From: Austropuccinia psidii
Lineage: Eukaryota; Basidiomycota; Pucciniomycetes; Pucciniales; Sphaerophragmiaceae
Direction: 5' to 3'
Assembly (NCBI GenBank): GCA_023105745.1
Contig: JALGQZ010000001.1
Coordinates: 67,226,937 to 67,290,936 of the forward strand
Length of the DNA stretch: 64,000 bases
Under the pieces are notes generated by a model. That model made no database searches, was not told where the DNA came from, and saw only the letters and a list, made by a program, of their open reading frames with translations. Both the position numbers and the translations under genes were made by a program. Numbering within the stretch: position 1 is the first letter of the stretch; every line of letters begins with the position of its first letter. Below are positions 12,099 to 24,062 of the stretch, piece by piece.

Positions 12099-13419
12099 TT
12101 ATTTTACCAATAACATCTCCGCTCTGTTGTATGCCATTAAATTAAGTACATAAATCAATGGTCCTGATGAAATTCACAATTGAATATCTTTCCATTCCAA
12201 AGTAATTGTTTGAAGTTTTTCACACATATTTACCACATCTTCCCCAATCTCATTATTGGACAGAATTTCTGCATGTGGTGGATCATCATTTCCATATAAA
12301 TCAAACCATTCATCACCAATTTGTGCTAGAATATTATGTAAAATAGTGGAAGAAATGACCCAGCTAACAAAATATTCAATTTAATGATTATCCCTCATTT
12401 TATTTTGCATTTCCCTTAGAAAAAACCACCTCCCCTTCAAAATTCCAATGGCATGCTTGATTCTGACCCTTTATTTTGCTAGACAGTAATTGAAAAAATG
12501 GTTGGCTTCATTCTGTGCTACCACTCCCTTATATGCTGTAACAACCCAAGGAGAGCTTTCATATGCTGAATTGGCAATTAAGTACTGATCCTTTTAATAA
12601 AAATGTTGAGGTTTTTGTGCTATTTTTATATGTTGATAGACATTTGAATGATGAAGTTACCCAGTACATCCAACATGTAGAGCAGTGAACTGTTTGTTTA
12701 TATTGCAAACCAATTGTATTGACATAGAATACCTTGATTGTAAACAATCAGTAAAAATGAAATAAATAATAAAAATTCAACAGCTTACCTCTTTTTGCAA
12801 TCAAAATAGGCTTCACCATTATTGGGGGGACGTTGTGATGATGGTATGAGACTCCCATCAATAAACCCAATGCACCAATGGAAGCCTTCTTCCTGCATTA
12901 CTTGAGACATCTCTCTTTGTTGTTTTATTGTTGGCCACACAATCACTTTGAGCTTCAACTGCATTAATATCTGGATCACTCTTTGAGTGTGAAACACAAT
13001 AGCCCCATGGCTAATTCCAAACAACATTTCAATCTTTCCCAAAGTGGCCCCCTTGCCATTTGATCCTAGCCCTGATAGTGCCACAGCCAATTTCACGGCA
13101 GGATTGCATTGTTTTTTTGTGATTAGTTTTGAAGGTTTTTATCATCTTGAATTTGTGCAATAAATCTTTCAAATGATTTATGTGTGGTCCTACATAGCTG
13201 TAAAAACCTTTCAGATGATAATGTTTGTAAATAATTCATTGTATACATGTAATGTGATGGATATCTTCTATGAGGATTGATTTATCTTTTTTATGTTATC
13301 ATATCTAATAAGATTATATCTTCCTGGATATCAGAATCACTATCAGAGTTTAGAGAATTGATGAACTGAAGTGAGTTTAATTTCTGAAGTAAAGGTAGCC
13401 TTTGCAATGCCTTTGGCAT
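12099..13419 (-). pseudogene. PIF/Harbinger DDE transposase, copy 1 (frameshifted)
   Basis: Colinear with the open transposase of copy 2. Start ATG is at 13417-13419 (MPKALQRLPLLQ). The open piece 12785-13096 includes LGKIEMLFGISHGAIV and the first catalytic Asp in CIGFIDGSL, followed by an intron with GTAAGC donor after DCKKR. Exon 2 (about 12740-12099) contains LHVGCTG, GVVAQNEANHFFNY and RVRIKHAIGILKGRW. It is inactivated by several in-frame stops (for example after CTG and before KDQYL), a Leu-His-His change at the second Asp site and a frameshift near 13096. The position where the catalytic Glu is expected is Lys (codon at 12456-12458), as in copy 2. Confidence 0.75.
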
Positions 13420-13711
13420 GGTAAATGAAGAAAATATGTATAGAAAATGCAATTTGCAATGAAATAACTTAATAAATGACCAGTATATTCAGATTTTATG
13501 CATAAGAAGGGGACCTTTATGCAGTTTAAAATGCCCTTACTGAGTTGTGTGTTGTAAAAATTTCCCTTTAAGTGGAGCTAAAGGCAGGATTTTAGTATCA
13601 AAACATGAGATTTGGTACCAAAAAACCTGGGTTTTTGTACCTCAAAATACCTCACCTCTTGAGGTGTGGGATTTCCCAAATCCCAAAAAGTTAATGCGGG
13701 ATTTAGAGTGT

Positions 13712-13736
13712 GGGATTTGGTAACTTTGACACCCCC
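13712..13736 (-). repeat. Right terminal inverted repeat, Harbinger copy 1
   Basis: Reversed, it reads GGGGGTGTCAAAGTTACC and then CAAATCCC. Further GGGATTTGG-type motifs lie between 13590 and 13715. Confidence 0.75.
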
Positions 13737-14529
13737 TATTATGTAATGTTACAAGATCAATCTGGAAAATTTCAGGAACTATTACCATTGAAGAAATATG
13801 TTTGGTAGCAAAATACTCAATTTTATATTTCTAGAAAGAATACTATCTCTCATTGATACACAGTACTCTAAGCTTCTATTAAGAATCAGGTGAGATAAAC
13901 TCCTAATTCAATTTGAATGTCTATCAGCTATTAATAAACGGTGTTGTTAAAAACACATAAGGTTTTAGTAAAAACATGTAAGGGGCCCCAAATAATTAAA
14001 AAAAAATCTTCAGGGATAAAATCTGGCTATTTGGATATTCTTTTATTTTTTGCTTATTTTGTTCTTTACCAAAGGCACTACATATTTTCAATATTTTCTT
14101 AATAAATTCTTTTGGATAAAGGGCCAGTTTTTGAAAACATTAATTGAAGAACTCTCATATTATGTATTTCCCTGATTCTTTTTTAAGAAAGAGGGTAAGA
14201 AAATTGACTAAAAATTGGAAGAAGAACTTCATTTTGAAAGGTTTTTGGGTGGGAAAAATGGGGTGTCTAAGTAGGGGTCTTCATATGTAGATCCCAAATA
14301 ATGTGGCTGACTAATTTTTCTAAAATATGAAATTTTGATATCTTCACGGAAAAGATTATTGTGTTTTAATTATGAAAAATAAGCCAAGAAACTGACAGAG
14401 CTCATATTTTATGGAAAAAAACAATAGTTGTTGGTGATTTAAGGAAAACAAAAAAAACTAGTGGATATTTTATGAAAAACAATTATGTATTAGGTTTAGT
14501 CCAAATCAATCTCTAATGAAATGGGTTTA

Positions 14530-15110
14530 TTTCCAGGAGGTAGAATTTTGGACAAATAGAGCAGTCTGTGCTTCTGAATGTTTTTCTTCCCACCTCATTT
14601 CTTGAGGCTTAGAATAAAACTCCCAATTGACATTAATGGGTGGGGCAGGAAAAATTATAGAAATAATAATGTCCAGGGGTATAAAATGACAAAACCTGTC
14701 CAAGATGTATATTAATATTTGCGGGCTATCATTTTGGAGAAAGGAATGTATAGGGCTGTGGAATAGAAAACAAGAGGTCTTTGATACTTATTGGAAATTG
14801 CATCTCCCATTTCAGGCATGGACATCCACTTTCTCTTTTGTTCCTCGCTTAAATATTCATGCCATTATATTCTATGAAAATATTCTTCTACTAATGGTAC
14901 TAAGTTAATCATGGACTCATAAAGTTGCAGATTTATTGAATTTATTCAATGAGGTCTACTCTTAAATCAACTCATTGGTCTTCAGTCTTGTAAATGTAAT
15001 GAGAAACTGTTCTTTAACCACAATTTCCATCACCCTGGACATTGAGTACCTTTGAAGTATATTTTAGAATGAAGCTTGGAAAGTCCTCTTAGCCAGGGAC
15101 CATCATTCAA
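14530..15110 (-). pseudogene. MULE-A OTU-type cysteine protease domain (decayed)
   Basis: The minus strand reads FILKYTSK, then NVQGDGNCG (about 15016-15040) and TVSHYIYKTEDQ. This is the catalytic Asp/Cys motif of OTU deubiquitinase-like proteases (GDGNC) in the same context as the two better copies at 41 and 45.6 kb. The frame has stops after VPG, after GNCG and after EDQ. Downstream, a FCHFIPLDII string near 14690 retains the C-terminal His expected for the catalytic triad. An OTU domain next to a MULE transposase is recalled from rust genomes; its substrate is not known. Confidence 0.6.
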
Positions 15111-15895
15111 TTATTAAAGAATTAATTCAGCTGAATAAATTATATTAATATGTCATATATATTGAAAAGTCTCACAAATAATTTGGAGAAATAATTACTT
15201 GTGTGAGAATTTCTTTTTGAATTCTCACAGGTAAAATCAATTGCATTGTAAATGTCCAAATTTCTTTCAGGTGTGTGTGCTTCTTTTCCTAAATTTCTGT
15301 TGTTCTTGGAAAATATTCTTGACCTTCTCAGGTTATAGTGAACCTTGTTAGGGTTATTAAAATCAGTTATGAATGGGAGAGATGGTGATTATTATTAATA
15401 TTTATAATCTTCATATTAGTAATCTTCCATTGTATGAGAGTCATTAGAAGAAGTCAAATTTTCCCTTTAGGTTTTTCCTCTAGTGTTTTTTGAGGGGGGT
15501 CTTCCTCTTCTTTTGGTTTGTTGGGAAATAATTTCAAATTTTTATTGATCCTTTCTCTTTTTATTCTTGGAACCTTTATTTATTGCATTTAAAAGGGTCT
15601 TAATAACAATTGGAGTCCTCTTGGGTGCTGGGTATTTGCTCAAAGGGAAGTTTATAAGTTAAAAAATCTTGAAAATGTTTAATAATTGAATTGATCTCTG
15701 AAATTGGCTTTTTATAAATTTGTGCACCAATATCTTTCAATATTCTCTTTGAATCATTTTTTCTTTCTTTTTTAACATTTTAATAATCTTCCTTATATCC
15801 AAACTGTAAATTGAAACATATTTAAAATAAAAAAATTCCCATACAAGTCTAGATTAAAAAGGATAATCATTCACAGGTAATTTCAAACTCCATTT
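15111..15895. other. MULE-A spacer between transposase and OTU domain
   Basis: T-rich minus-strand coding remnants, with no motif strong enough to assign. Blocks around 15190-15640 match 41110-41520 and 45740-46140, so the segment belongs to the MULE. Confidence 0.5.
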
Positions 15896-18800
15896 TTAAT
15901 GGAATTCTGATAATTCCAGACTTTTGTTGTTGGAGAATTCCCATTTGGCCTTGTGTTTGAAAGGTATCACTTGGTAATTATTGTATTTTTTTAAAAAATT
16001 CTCCTTGGAGAGGACTTTTGTTTTGAAATTCTCAAAAGACACTTGAAGAGCATAACAATAGACCTTCCCATTGAGAGAACAGATGTGAGGTGGGAATTTT
16101 TTCACATGGAGTATCATTTCTTTAGGAATTCTGTTGATAATTTCAAAAAAAATAATTCTGAAGGCCATATGGAGGGCCTTGAAGACCTCCAAAAGAGTAC
16201 AAGTGGACTTTTGGAGCCAAATTTTAACCATGTCATGGGTACCTTCCACTCTTGAAGTGGAACCAACACCCAAATGAAAGTTTTAATTGGTACATTCTGG
16301 TATAAAATAATCTCTCAGGAGGATACATGAATTTGCCAAATATTCCACTAATGCAGGATTCTTTATTTCCTTTTTCATTTTCTTCCATTTGTCCTTGTAT
16401 TCTTTCTCATTCATTTAGTAAATTACCTGAGAAAAAAAGCCAAAAAAACAATAAATAATTGAAAAGAAAGGGCATTAAGGGGAGAAGATTTAATTGATTC
16501 CAAAGCCTCATGATATTTTCAAAAGCTGGCCAATGGCCAATATTTCTTATTCAATGGGAGGATATATCCTTATTAATATTTTAAGTTGTGAGCCTTGAGG
16601 TATATTTTACATACCCAAATAGGCCACAATTACCTTAAGAATAAATTCTGAACTATGTGTAACCCATAAGTCATGCATATATCCAAAATTCATCATTTTT
16701 GATTTCAGAAAAGATGAATAACTTTTTATTGAGTAAGTAAATCCATAGATTTAAGGCCAGATTTGGATTCTACACAAAATTTCACCTAGGGTAGCTCCAT
16801 AGACTTAATAAGCTCTAATGAACTCTTTGAGGTGGTAATATGGAAAATACTTCAATACCACATCATCAATACCACATAAAAGATCTGGGAAAATTTTTGT
16901 TTTTCTCAATTTCATGCCAAAATAATGGGAATGTTTAAAATCCCATGTTACATATACACTAAGAATAGTGTTATGCATGTTTGTGGAAGTTAATATTATG
17001 GTATTCTTACATGCACTTTTGGTACACCCATAGTGGATATCTCACTTGAAGCCTGAATTTCTATTTTTGACATAAAAAATAGTCAAGGGGGACAAAAGAC
17101 ATCAAAGAGAGCCAGGGTACCCAACTTCTGAGGCCTCGGAGGTGTGGACAGCTCCAAAGCTTGGATCCATGGCTGATCTTTACCCAATAAGTAAACCAAA
17201 ACCTTTTGGGAATTTGGTTACCATGTCACAACTGCAGTAAATCATAAGAAAATAGCAAATAACCTGCTATTTTGATGTGCCAAGGAGGTAAAGAGCAACT
17301 CATAATCCTATAACCATGTCAATTCTTAATTAATTTCCATGGATAAACCCTAAAAGAGTAATTAAAACCCTTTTTTGACTATTATCTATTGATTTACCTC
17401 ATAGAAACCAGCCATATACTGCTATTTGCAATCCTACATAGAAATGAGGTAAAAACTTCAAAAATTCATTAAAAATACAATTCTTAATTAATCTTTTTGA
17501 AACTTTCAGGACCAATTAAGAACTGTATAATTAATATAAAAACCAAAAGAAATTATACTTTTATATTTAAAATTAAAATTTTCACTTACAGTCCATTTTT
17601 GATGATTCCACATGAAACACAGAATCTTTAAAAATTTACAGAAAATACATTTTGAGATGAAATTTCCAATAAAATTCATAACTTTGAGAAATAAATGATT
17701 ATTTTAGAATAAAAGAATATTTACAGTTGTTACTCCTTTTATTCTTAACCATAAATGGGTGGGTAGTCACATAAAAGCTTCAATTAAGTAATTATGATAA
17801 TCTTATGTGACAACAGATGATGCAATCAATAATCCAAAAAAGGTTTATTGTTTTCTCACTCACTGGTTTTTCAGTTTGCTCCATGAAACACCTCTGTGAG
17901 CTGTATTAGACTTAAAAGAGGCTTCCTCCTGCTGTTTTTCCAAATCATCACATTATTCAATTATACCTTTAATACCAACAAGTAAGTATTAGTTAAATCT
18001 TTTCTTAAGTGTCTTATTCTTTCAGAAATCAATCAGAAAGATGTTAAATCATGGAAATAAACTATATATTGTTATAATATTGATATGAATCAATTTTGAT
18101 CCATTAAATCCACAATTCTACATCAAATCTCTCTACTATTATCTTCTAAAGGTTCATTGGATTAATAGTGAGTTACTTATCTTAATTCTTATAGCTTTTC
18201 TCTAGTAATAGTTTTCTTCAAGATTTATCTTTATAATTATTCTTGTAAAAGATAATTATATATCAAAATAATTTTATTATTTTAATAAAAGAAGTTTTTA
18301 TTATTGAATTCTTCTTGTAATTGATTCTTGTAGACAATTACTGCTTGCTGTTATAATCACTAGTGGTGTATAACACATAAAAGAAATAATTCTTTAGTTA
18401 TTTAATTGTGGCTATAATAATAATCTTTATTATTATATTCCATAAGAACAGTCATATTACTTTTTATTGATATTAATATTATCAACAGTTTCATAGACAC
18501 ATCTTACATAAGTTCAGAGAATAATCTTTAAATCTGGGAATATTTTATGGAAAGAATTTTTCAAGGAAAGGTCTTTTCCAATAAAAGAAGCTGGGGCTTG
18601 TATAATATTTGTTCTTTCAAGTACCAACTTGATATATTACTCCAAGGACCATTTTTAGGAGGCTTCTTTTTGATCTTTCATTAAGCATAAATCCCCAGAA
18701 AACTTTTTGTTGGTGGAGTTGAAACCAAAAATATGGGAGGGGCATTCTGTACTTATTTTTTTTATAAGTAAATTCTATTGAAGTAAATGAGAGAAGCCTC

Positions 18801-19423
18801 TGGAAAGTTAAATAGCAAGTTTTTGAGTGAAAAAAAAATAGTTAATGTGATTTTCTTCATCCTTTTGAGGCTGCCACACAAAATTTTATTCCTTGAGGTT
18901 TTCATTCAATGCATCAATTGGTCTTCTTTCCCGAAGCTTATGTTTTTTTAGTTTCTTTCTTTTATTGTAGATATCTTTCAACATTACAAGTCTATGAGAT
19001 TCTCTTTGGCTGCATAATAGGGCCTGAATTTTCCTTTTATTGAGAAGTGATTCAGACATTTAATTTGAGAAATTTGGATGTTTGTTCCCTATTAAATTTC
19101 CTGAAAGAAGAGTTAGCCATGATATTTTCAAAGTGATATTTTTTTTTCTCAAGATTTTTTACAAAAAGTGTTTAAGTGGTACTCTGAATGTACTTCCTTT
19201 CATAAATATTAAAATAGAAATACATCTTCCTTTATTTAATGATTCTGGTATCAGATATATGAGGATTGGGGATCCTATAATTTTCACACCCTATATCAAT
19301 TTTTTTGAGGGTCTTATTTGATCTCAAGGTAGTAACATAATACCCCTTTTCTCTGGAAACAGAATGACCTTTCTGCCATAGTTCCTCAACAGTCTTGTAT
19401 TCATAAGCAGTTGGGGGAGTCAA
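15896..19423 (-). pseudogene. MULE transposase, interrupted by an LTR
   Basis: On the minus strand, 19423-19232 gives VEELWQKGHSVSREKGYYV, a FAR1/MULE-type N-terminal zinc-binding region. Then follow VMLKDIYNKRKKLKKHKLRE and RRPIDALNENLKE, FTYKKNKYRMPLPY (catalytic core) and SFIGKDLSLKNSFHKIFPDL, which ends at 18509 where the LTR begins. Beyond the LTR, an exon starting near 16426 continues with YKDKWKKMKKEIKNPALVEY and GVGSTSRVEGTHDMVKIWL down to about 15896. MULE transposases are DDE enzymes. The first catalytic Asp, normally before the TYKTNKY motif, appears as Glu (IEFTYKK). Several stops occur. The product was dead before or after the LTR arrived; the order is not resolved. Confidence 0.75.
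16587..18508 (+). mobile_element. Solo LTR of a Ty3-type element, target duplication TAAGT
   Basis: A 1922-bp LTR starts TGTGAGCCTTGAGG and ends ACATCTTACA. It is flanked on both sides by TAAGT (16582-16586 and 18509-18513). The first 50 bases parallel the LTR at 24063 (TGTGAGCCTTAGAGG then CATACCCAAA). Its last 1.08 kb match, in reverse, the LTR at 62915-64000. No internal region is present, so it is the product of LTR-LTR recombination. It interrupts the MULE-A transposase between the FPDL block and the YKDKW block, and the MULE reads on across it. Confidence 0.88.
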
Positions 19424-20511
19424 AATTTTGGGTTAAAAGAAAATATATATTGAAGAAAACAGGAAAAAGGAAAATACTCAGGAAAATGGCAGAGAAAAAT
19501 GTTAAAAATGGGATGGAATTAATTGGGGAGGAAAAATAACAAAAAGTGAAATTATATATGGAGGAAAATGTAAAAAAGGATGATTTTAGGATAAATGGGA
19601 GGATTTATGCAGTAAATGTTCAAAAAAAGGATTTTTATGGTAAAAGTAAAAAAATGGGGGTCATTGAAAAAGGTATGAAAAAAAAGTTTTTTTTCAAGTG
19701 TTCTTGAGGGACACTTTTTTGGGGGTTTTTTGATTAATTTGGCTAGTTTTTTATGAATTTTCAATGGAAAGGGGGCCCAGGGGAAACATTACATTTTTTA
19801 CCAATTCCCTAAATGACTCACAGGCTTAAAGCCTGAAAACAATTGGGGTTTCTCTTAATATGAATTATTATAAAATGGACAGGTTTATTTTTCACACTCA
19901 GGGATTCAAAAAAAAAGTCTAAAAAATCTTATTGTAAAAAAATATGTATTTATATATCAGTGTTTCAAAGAAAAATATTTACAAAAACAGCACATAGTGT
20001 GAATTAGTTTTTTATGTATTAAGGTTTATTGTTTTTTTGTGAAAAATTTCCTTTTTGGAGTTCAAACGATTAAAAAGAAAAAAATCTATCATTTATGAGC
20101 TTGAAATAAAATCTAACTGTATCTAAAATAATTTTGAAATATATGTGAATTATTTATTGATAAAAAGATTACTGGTCAATATATTTATTCACATAATCAA
20201 ATAAATTTATTTCATAAATGTTTTAATTGTTTTTTGATTATACATATATATATAATCATCATTATTGATATATTTGTAATAGGCTCTTCCCATATGAGTA
20301 CTTATTAATGCAATAATGAGGTAAGTGAATTAGGAATGAAACTATTACTATTTACTTGAAAGAATTAAATTCTGACCAAAAGCTTCAATTTTATAAATTT
20401 CTTAGATATTTTTCTTTTTGAAAATAGAAATTCAAATAAAATATTGTATTATTTTTAAATTAAACTATTGATTAAGAAATTCTTATAGCTTTTTTTCTAA
20501 AAAACAAATTC
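19424..20511. other. MULE-A right end and AT-rich flank, no gene
   Basis: 19424-19810 is MULE untranslated and terminal sequence (TIR near 19790-19810). 19811-20511 is AT-rich with no supported gene. Confidence 0.55.
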
Positions 20512-20618
20512 TGGAGAAAAAAAAACTGGGACCTGAAAGAAGGTCCCTTACACCTACTGAGCTATACCAATTGATTAAGTGTAAGGGACCCACATTCAGT
20601 TCCCATTTTTTTTCTCAA
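20512..20618. repeat. Foldback element with tRNA-like loop
   Basis: Arms of about 40 nt (20512-20553 and 20579-20618) are inverted copies. The inner 12 bp, GGTCCCTTACAC / GTGTAAGGGACC, match perfectly, and the outer part, including the A-run/T-run and GAG ends, matches with a few differences. The 25-nt loop contains, on the minus strand, GGTATAGCTCAGTAGG, a good fit to a tRNA D-arm/box A. No T-arm or box B fits and the putative anticodon loop is irregular, so it is not a tRNA gene. It could be a small foldback or tRNA-derived element, or a hairpin-RNA source. Confidence 0.7.
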
Positions 20619-23490
20619 TTTTTTGGTTTATCCAAGAGATTCAATTTATCTTTCTTTTAAATATTTAGAAATATTGATTTTTTTTCATAAATAATTAATA
20701 ATTTCAATAATTTTGATTTTGATTAGCTTAAATGAAAAAAAGAAAAACATTTTCATTTTTTTTATGAAAAAATTTGATAAGTTTTCTTAAAAATATCTTT
20801 TCTATTTTAAATTTATCTTTTTTAATGATATTTTCAAAAGAAATAATATTCAAATAATATCTCGATAAACCCATAAAATCCCTTGAAAACAATTACCTAA
20901 ATGGGTTAAATTTATGTAATTGCTAATAAATTCAATAAGAAAGGCCTTGTTTTTAAAAAAAAGGAAATACATTCATAAATTTGTTAAATTTATTTATTTA
21001 TTCTTAATAGAAAAATTCATTAAAATATTATTTTGGAAACAAGAAATTTGCCTTAATTTTGTTTTTTGTTTTTTGCTTTTTTTATATTATTTTTTTTTCT
21101 CCGAAATTCCTGAAATTTCCTAATTTGAAAAATTTCATTTTTTTTCATTTTTCAAGAAGAAATAAGCTTATAGAAATTTTAACCAATTTTCAATTCCAAA
21201 TATATATATATATTGAAAAAAAAGAAAAACTAGTAAAATATTAATTTTGGAAATAAAAACTTGAAAATTTGAAAAAAAAAATTCATGACTCTTTCAACGT
21301 AATTAATTTTTTCAAACAACGCCAAAATACCAATTATTGAAGAAAATTTTTTTGAGGGGTGAAATTTAGGTAAATTGAAATTATTATAAAATTGTTTTTT
21401 ATTTCACTTTAATGCAAAAGAAATTCGATTAGGGATTTTATGGCCAAATCGATTCAAATTACATTTTTTAATCGAAATAAGTGTTTTTTTAAATTGAAAA
21501 TTTGATCCATAGCATTTAAAATGGTAAAAAAATTATACTAAAAAAAGTTAATATTTCAAAATTCAAAAGAATAACTTAATAGTTTATTTTAAAGCAGAAA
21601 AAATTATTAACTTTGTTAATATTTACTTTTAGTTTTGGGTATCAGGATGCACAAAAAACTAAACAAATGACGCAAAAGTGAAGAATTTTTGAAAAATAAA
21701 TTCAGCCACGATAATGAAATCCAAAATAAATAAGAATAAAAAAATCAATCAATTCAAAAAATATTTGTCTCTGTTTTTTTTGAAGAGGGGAACTAATGCT
21801 AAGAAGTTTCATTTCTTCTTATTTTCCCTCCTTCTTTTTGATTAAAATTTTTCAAAAACAAAATTCTTAAGTAAATTTATTAATTTATTTCATTTATTTA
21901 TTCAATTCCGAAGTGAACTTACTAAATTTTTTATTTAAATTTACAAAGTTCTCATTTGGCTTTATTACCAGTTCCCTATTTTAAAGCTTAAATTTAATTT
22001 TTTTTGTATCTATTAATTAAATGAAAATATAAAAAAAGGAAATCAATTTATTCATTTTAGCTATTGTTAAATTAAATAATGACTGTTTTCTCTTTTATCT
22101 ATTTTGAATTCAAATAACTCAAATAAATCAATAATAAAAAAAATTAATTAAAAAAATCTTGAATTATTCAAAATTCTGATTTTTTAATTTTTTTGATATG
22201 AATTAATTATTAAAGATCATTCTCAATTAAAAAAAAGGAAAAATATTTTACTCTAGTCTCCAAATAAATATGAATTTGATATAAAACAACAATTCAAATA
22301 AAATTAATTTAAGGGATGCAAGAATCTATATAAAGAAACTTAAATTATTTTACCTAAATTATCATTTGAATTTATCAGAATTTGGTAAATTAATTTGAGA
22401 AAACCTTTTTTCACATTGAAATTAAAAAATTGAGTCAATTAGTAATAATAATCTTTATCTCCCCCTATAAAAAGAAACCCAAGCCCAAGGCTTAATTTTT
22501 TTATGAAATTACTTATTTTGTTTTTAGATTTTGAAATCACTTTCTTTATATCTAAATTTCAAATTAATTTGGTTTAACTTTAAATTTTAAGCTTATCCTT
22601 TTCACTCATTTAAATCCTTTTATTTATTTTTCAAGTTTATAAAAATATCAAGAGTAGTTTTATTTTTTGTCTAATCAAGTACTAAAATCCTGAATTTATT
22701 TATCTCTTTCAATTATAAGCTTAATAATAATAATTTAAGATATTTTAGTCAGTAAAATTAATATTCAGAATGATAAAAAATTATTAAAATGAAATTTTAT
22801 AGAGATTTTAGGGATTGAATTCTTTCATTTTTGTCCAAAATCATAAAAAAAATATAAAATAAAATAAAATTCCTAAAATTTTTCTCTTTTTTTTTGAAAT
22901 AATTAAAAAAAAAAAAAAAAAAAAAAGAATTTTATAAAAAAAAAAAGAATTATATAAAAAAATTCATTATAATCATAATTAAATTTGTTAAAAAGAAAAT
23001 TTTGAATTATTAAATTAAATTAATAGAAAAAATCAATGAATTAATAATTATAAATAATTATTTTCTAACTCTTAGGATTTTAAAAAATACAAAAAAAAAT
23101 CTTGATAAGAATAAAAAAAAGAAAAAATATATTAAAAAAAAATTCTTAAAATAATTTAAATAAATTTTTTAAAAATTTTATTATTTAATTTAATTAAAAA
23201 ATATTAAAATTTCCAAAAAAAATAAAAATAAAAAGTTATTATTATTATCATTATTAAAATTAATTAATTATACAAGTTTTTTTTTCCTTTATGATTTGTT
23301 AATCAATCTTAATTTAAGATTATTATTTGATTTTTTTTTGATTATTCAAATCTTAATAAATTTTCTTGTATTAGGTACCTAGATCAAAAAAAATTAATTT
23401 AAATATAACTTCAAACTTATAAATTTTTAATTTGATTTAAAATTTAGCTATAGACTAATTTAAAATTAAATTTATTATACTAAATAAATA
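20619..23490. other. AT-rich region without genes
   Basis: Low-complexity A/T sequence with long A-runs near 22900. The last about 600 bp (22850-23490) match the AT-rich repeat at 48960-49690 and form the left flank of Harbinger copy 2. The short open frames (for example 20920-21244) are Phe/Lys/Ile-rich by composition only. Confidence 0.7.
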
Positions 23491-23493
23491 TTA
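23491..23493 (+). other. Target-site duplication TTA, left side
   Basis: TTA abuts the left inverted repeat of Harbinger copy 2; the matching TTA is at 39453-39455. A 3-bp TTA duplication is typical of PIF/Harbinger. A paralogous unoccupied site at 49692-49694 supports it. Confidence 0.85.
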
Positions 23494-23560
23494 GGGGGTG
23501 TCAAAGTCACCAAATCCCACCTCAAAATAACGCGGGATTTGGAACCCAAATCCCAACAAT
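23494..23560 (+). repeat. Left terminal inverted repeat and subterminal motifs, Harbinger copy 2
   Basis: The left end GGGGGTGTCAAAGTCACC is followed by CAAATCCC, GGGATTTGG and CCAAATCCC motifs, paralleling 7545-7610. Confidence 0.8.
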
Positions 23561-24057
23561 AAATCCCAGGTTTTTTATGTGTAAATTCCATGGCATTTTA
23601 ACTGAGTCCCTGGTATTCTGACCAAATCCCATGCAGCTGGGATTTTAGCTTTAACCCTAACCCCAATGAGAACTCACAATTCATACCTGTACAACATATT
23701 CTTCTACACTCCATTTTGGACAATCTGACCAAACAGCTTATAGTCCATTTATACTTCTTCATCCATATAATAATGCCTCAATCCAAAGCAAGACAAATCA
23801 AGTCAGATATGAAGATCACCTCTGGCCTTCCTCATCCATCAGGTCACTTAATAGGTATAGATTATTTAACCATAATTAATTGGCTTTCAGTCAAATCCAA
23901 TTTTGAGTCATCTTTTTTTACTAGTGGTTCAACATCTATTGGGAGACCTCCTTCATCAAAGCAGTATGGATTTCAGCTTATGGCCATTGAGGTCAACAAA
24001 AAATCACAAACTTTCCCAAACCTTAGTTCAAGCAGCATCCAAGATTGATGGAAAACA

Positions 24058-24062
24058 TATAA
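24058..24062 (+). other. Target-site duplication TATAA, left
   Basis: The five bases before the 5' LTR are TATAA; the same five follow the 3' LTR at 34109-34113. In copy 1 the uninterrupted sequence is AACATATAAAAAG (around 8110), with one TATAA, which confirms the insertion point. Confidence 0.92.

Larger units (their letters stand above)
7545..13736 (-). mobile_element. PIF/Harbinger DNA transposon, copy 1 (damaged)
   Basis: The left end is GGGGGCATCAAAGCTACC and the right end, reversed, is GGGGGTGTCAAAGTTACC, giving an inverted repeat of about 25 bp with a few mismatches. TTA lies directly left of the element; on the right the flank reads TATTA, so TTA is displaced by 2 bp. The order inside is a Myb/SANT-like gene (+), a palindrome cluster, degenerate ATCAT repeats, a TET/JBP-like oxygenase gene (+), then a DDE transposase (-). 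A colinear second copy at 23494-39452 confirms the element. Every gene here carries stops or frameshifts, so the copy cannot move itself. Strand is given for the transposase. Confidence 0.85.
13940..19810 (-). mobile_element. Mutator-like element with OTU domain (MULE-A), split by a solo LTR
   Basis: The left end has GGTGTTGTTAAAAACAC with AGTAAAAACATGTAAGG; the right end, reversed, has AGGGAATTGGTAAAAAATG. The shared core GGTAAAAA..ATGTAA forms imperfect inverted repeats, also seen at the ends of the related copies at 44.5 and 48.9 kb. On the minus strand the transposase (19423 to 15896) is followed by an OTU-like domain (15100 to 14530). A solo LTR (16587-18508) sits inside the transposase. 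All frames are broken. Exact ends and the usual 8-10 bp target duplication could not be fixed by eye. Confidence 0.65.

Noticed and set aside
20553..20578. tRNA gene on the minus strand, suggested by GGTATAGCTCAGTAGG
   Set aside because: No T-arm or box B, irregular anticodon loop, and the sequence is better explained as the loop of a long foldback.
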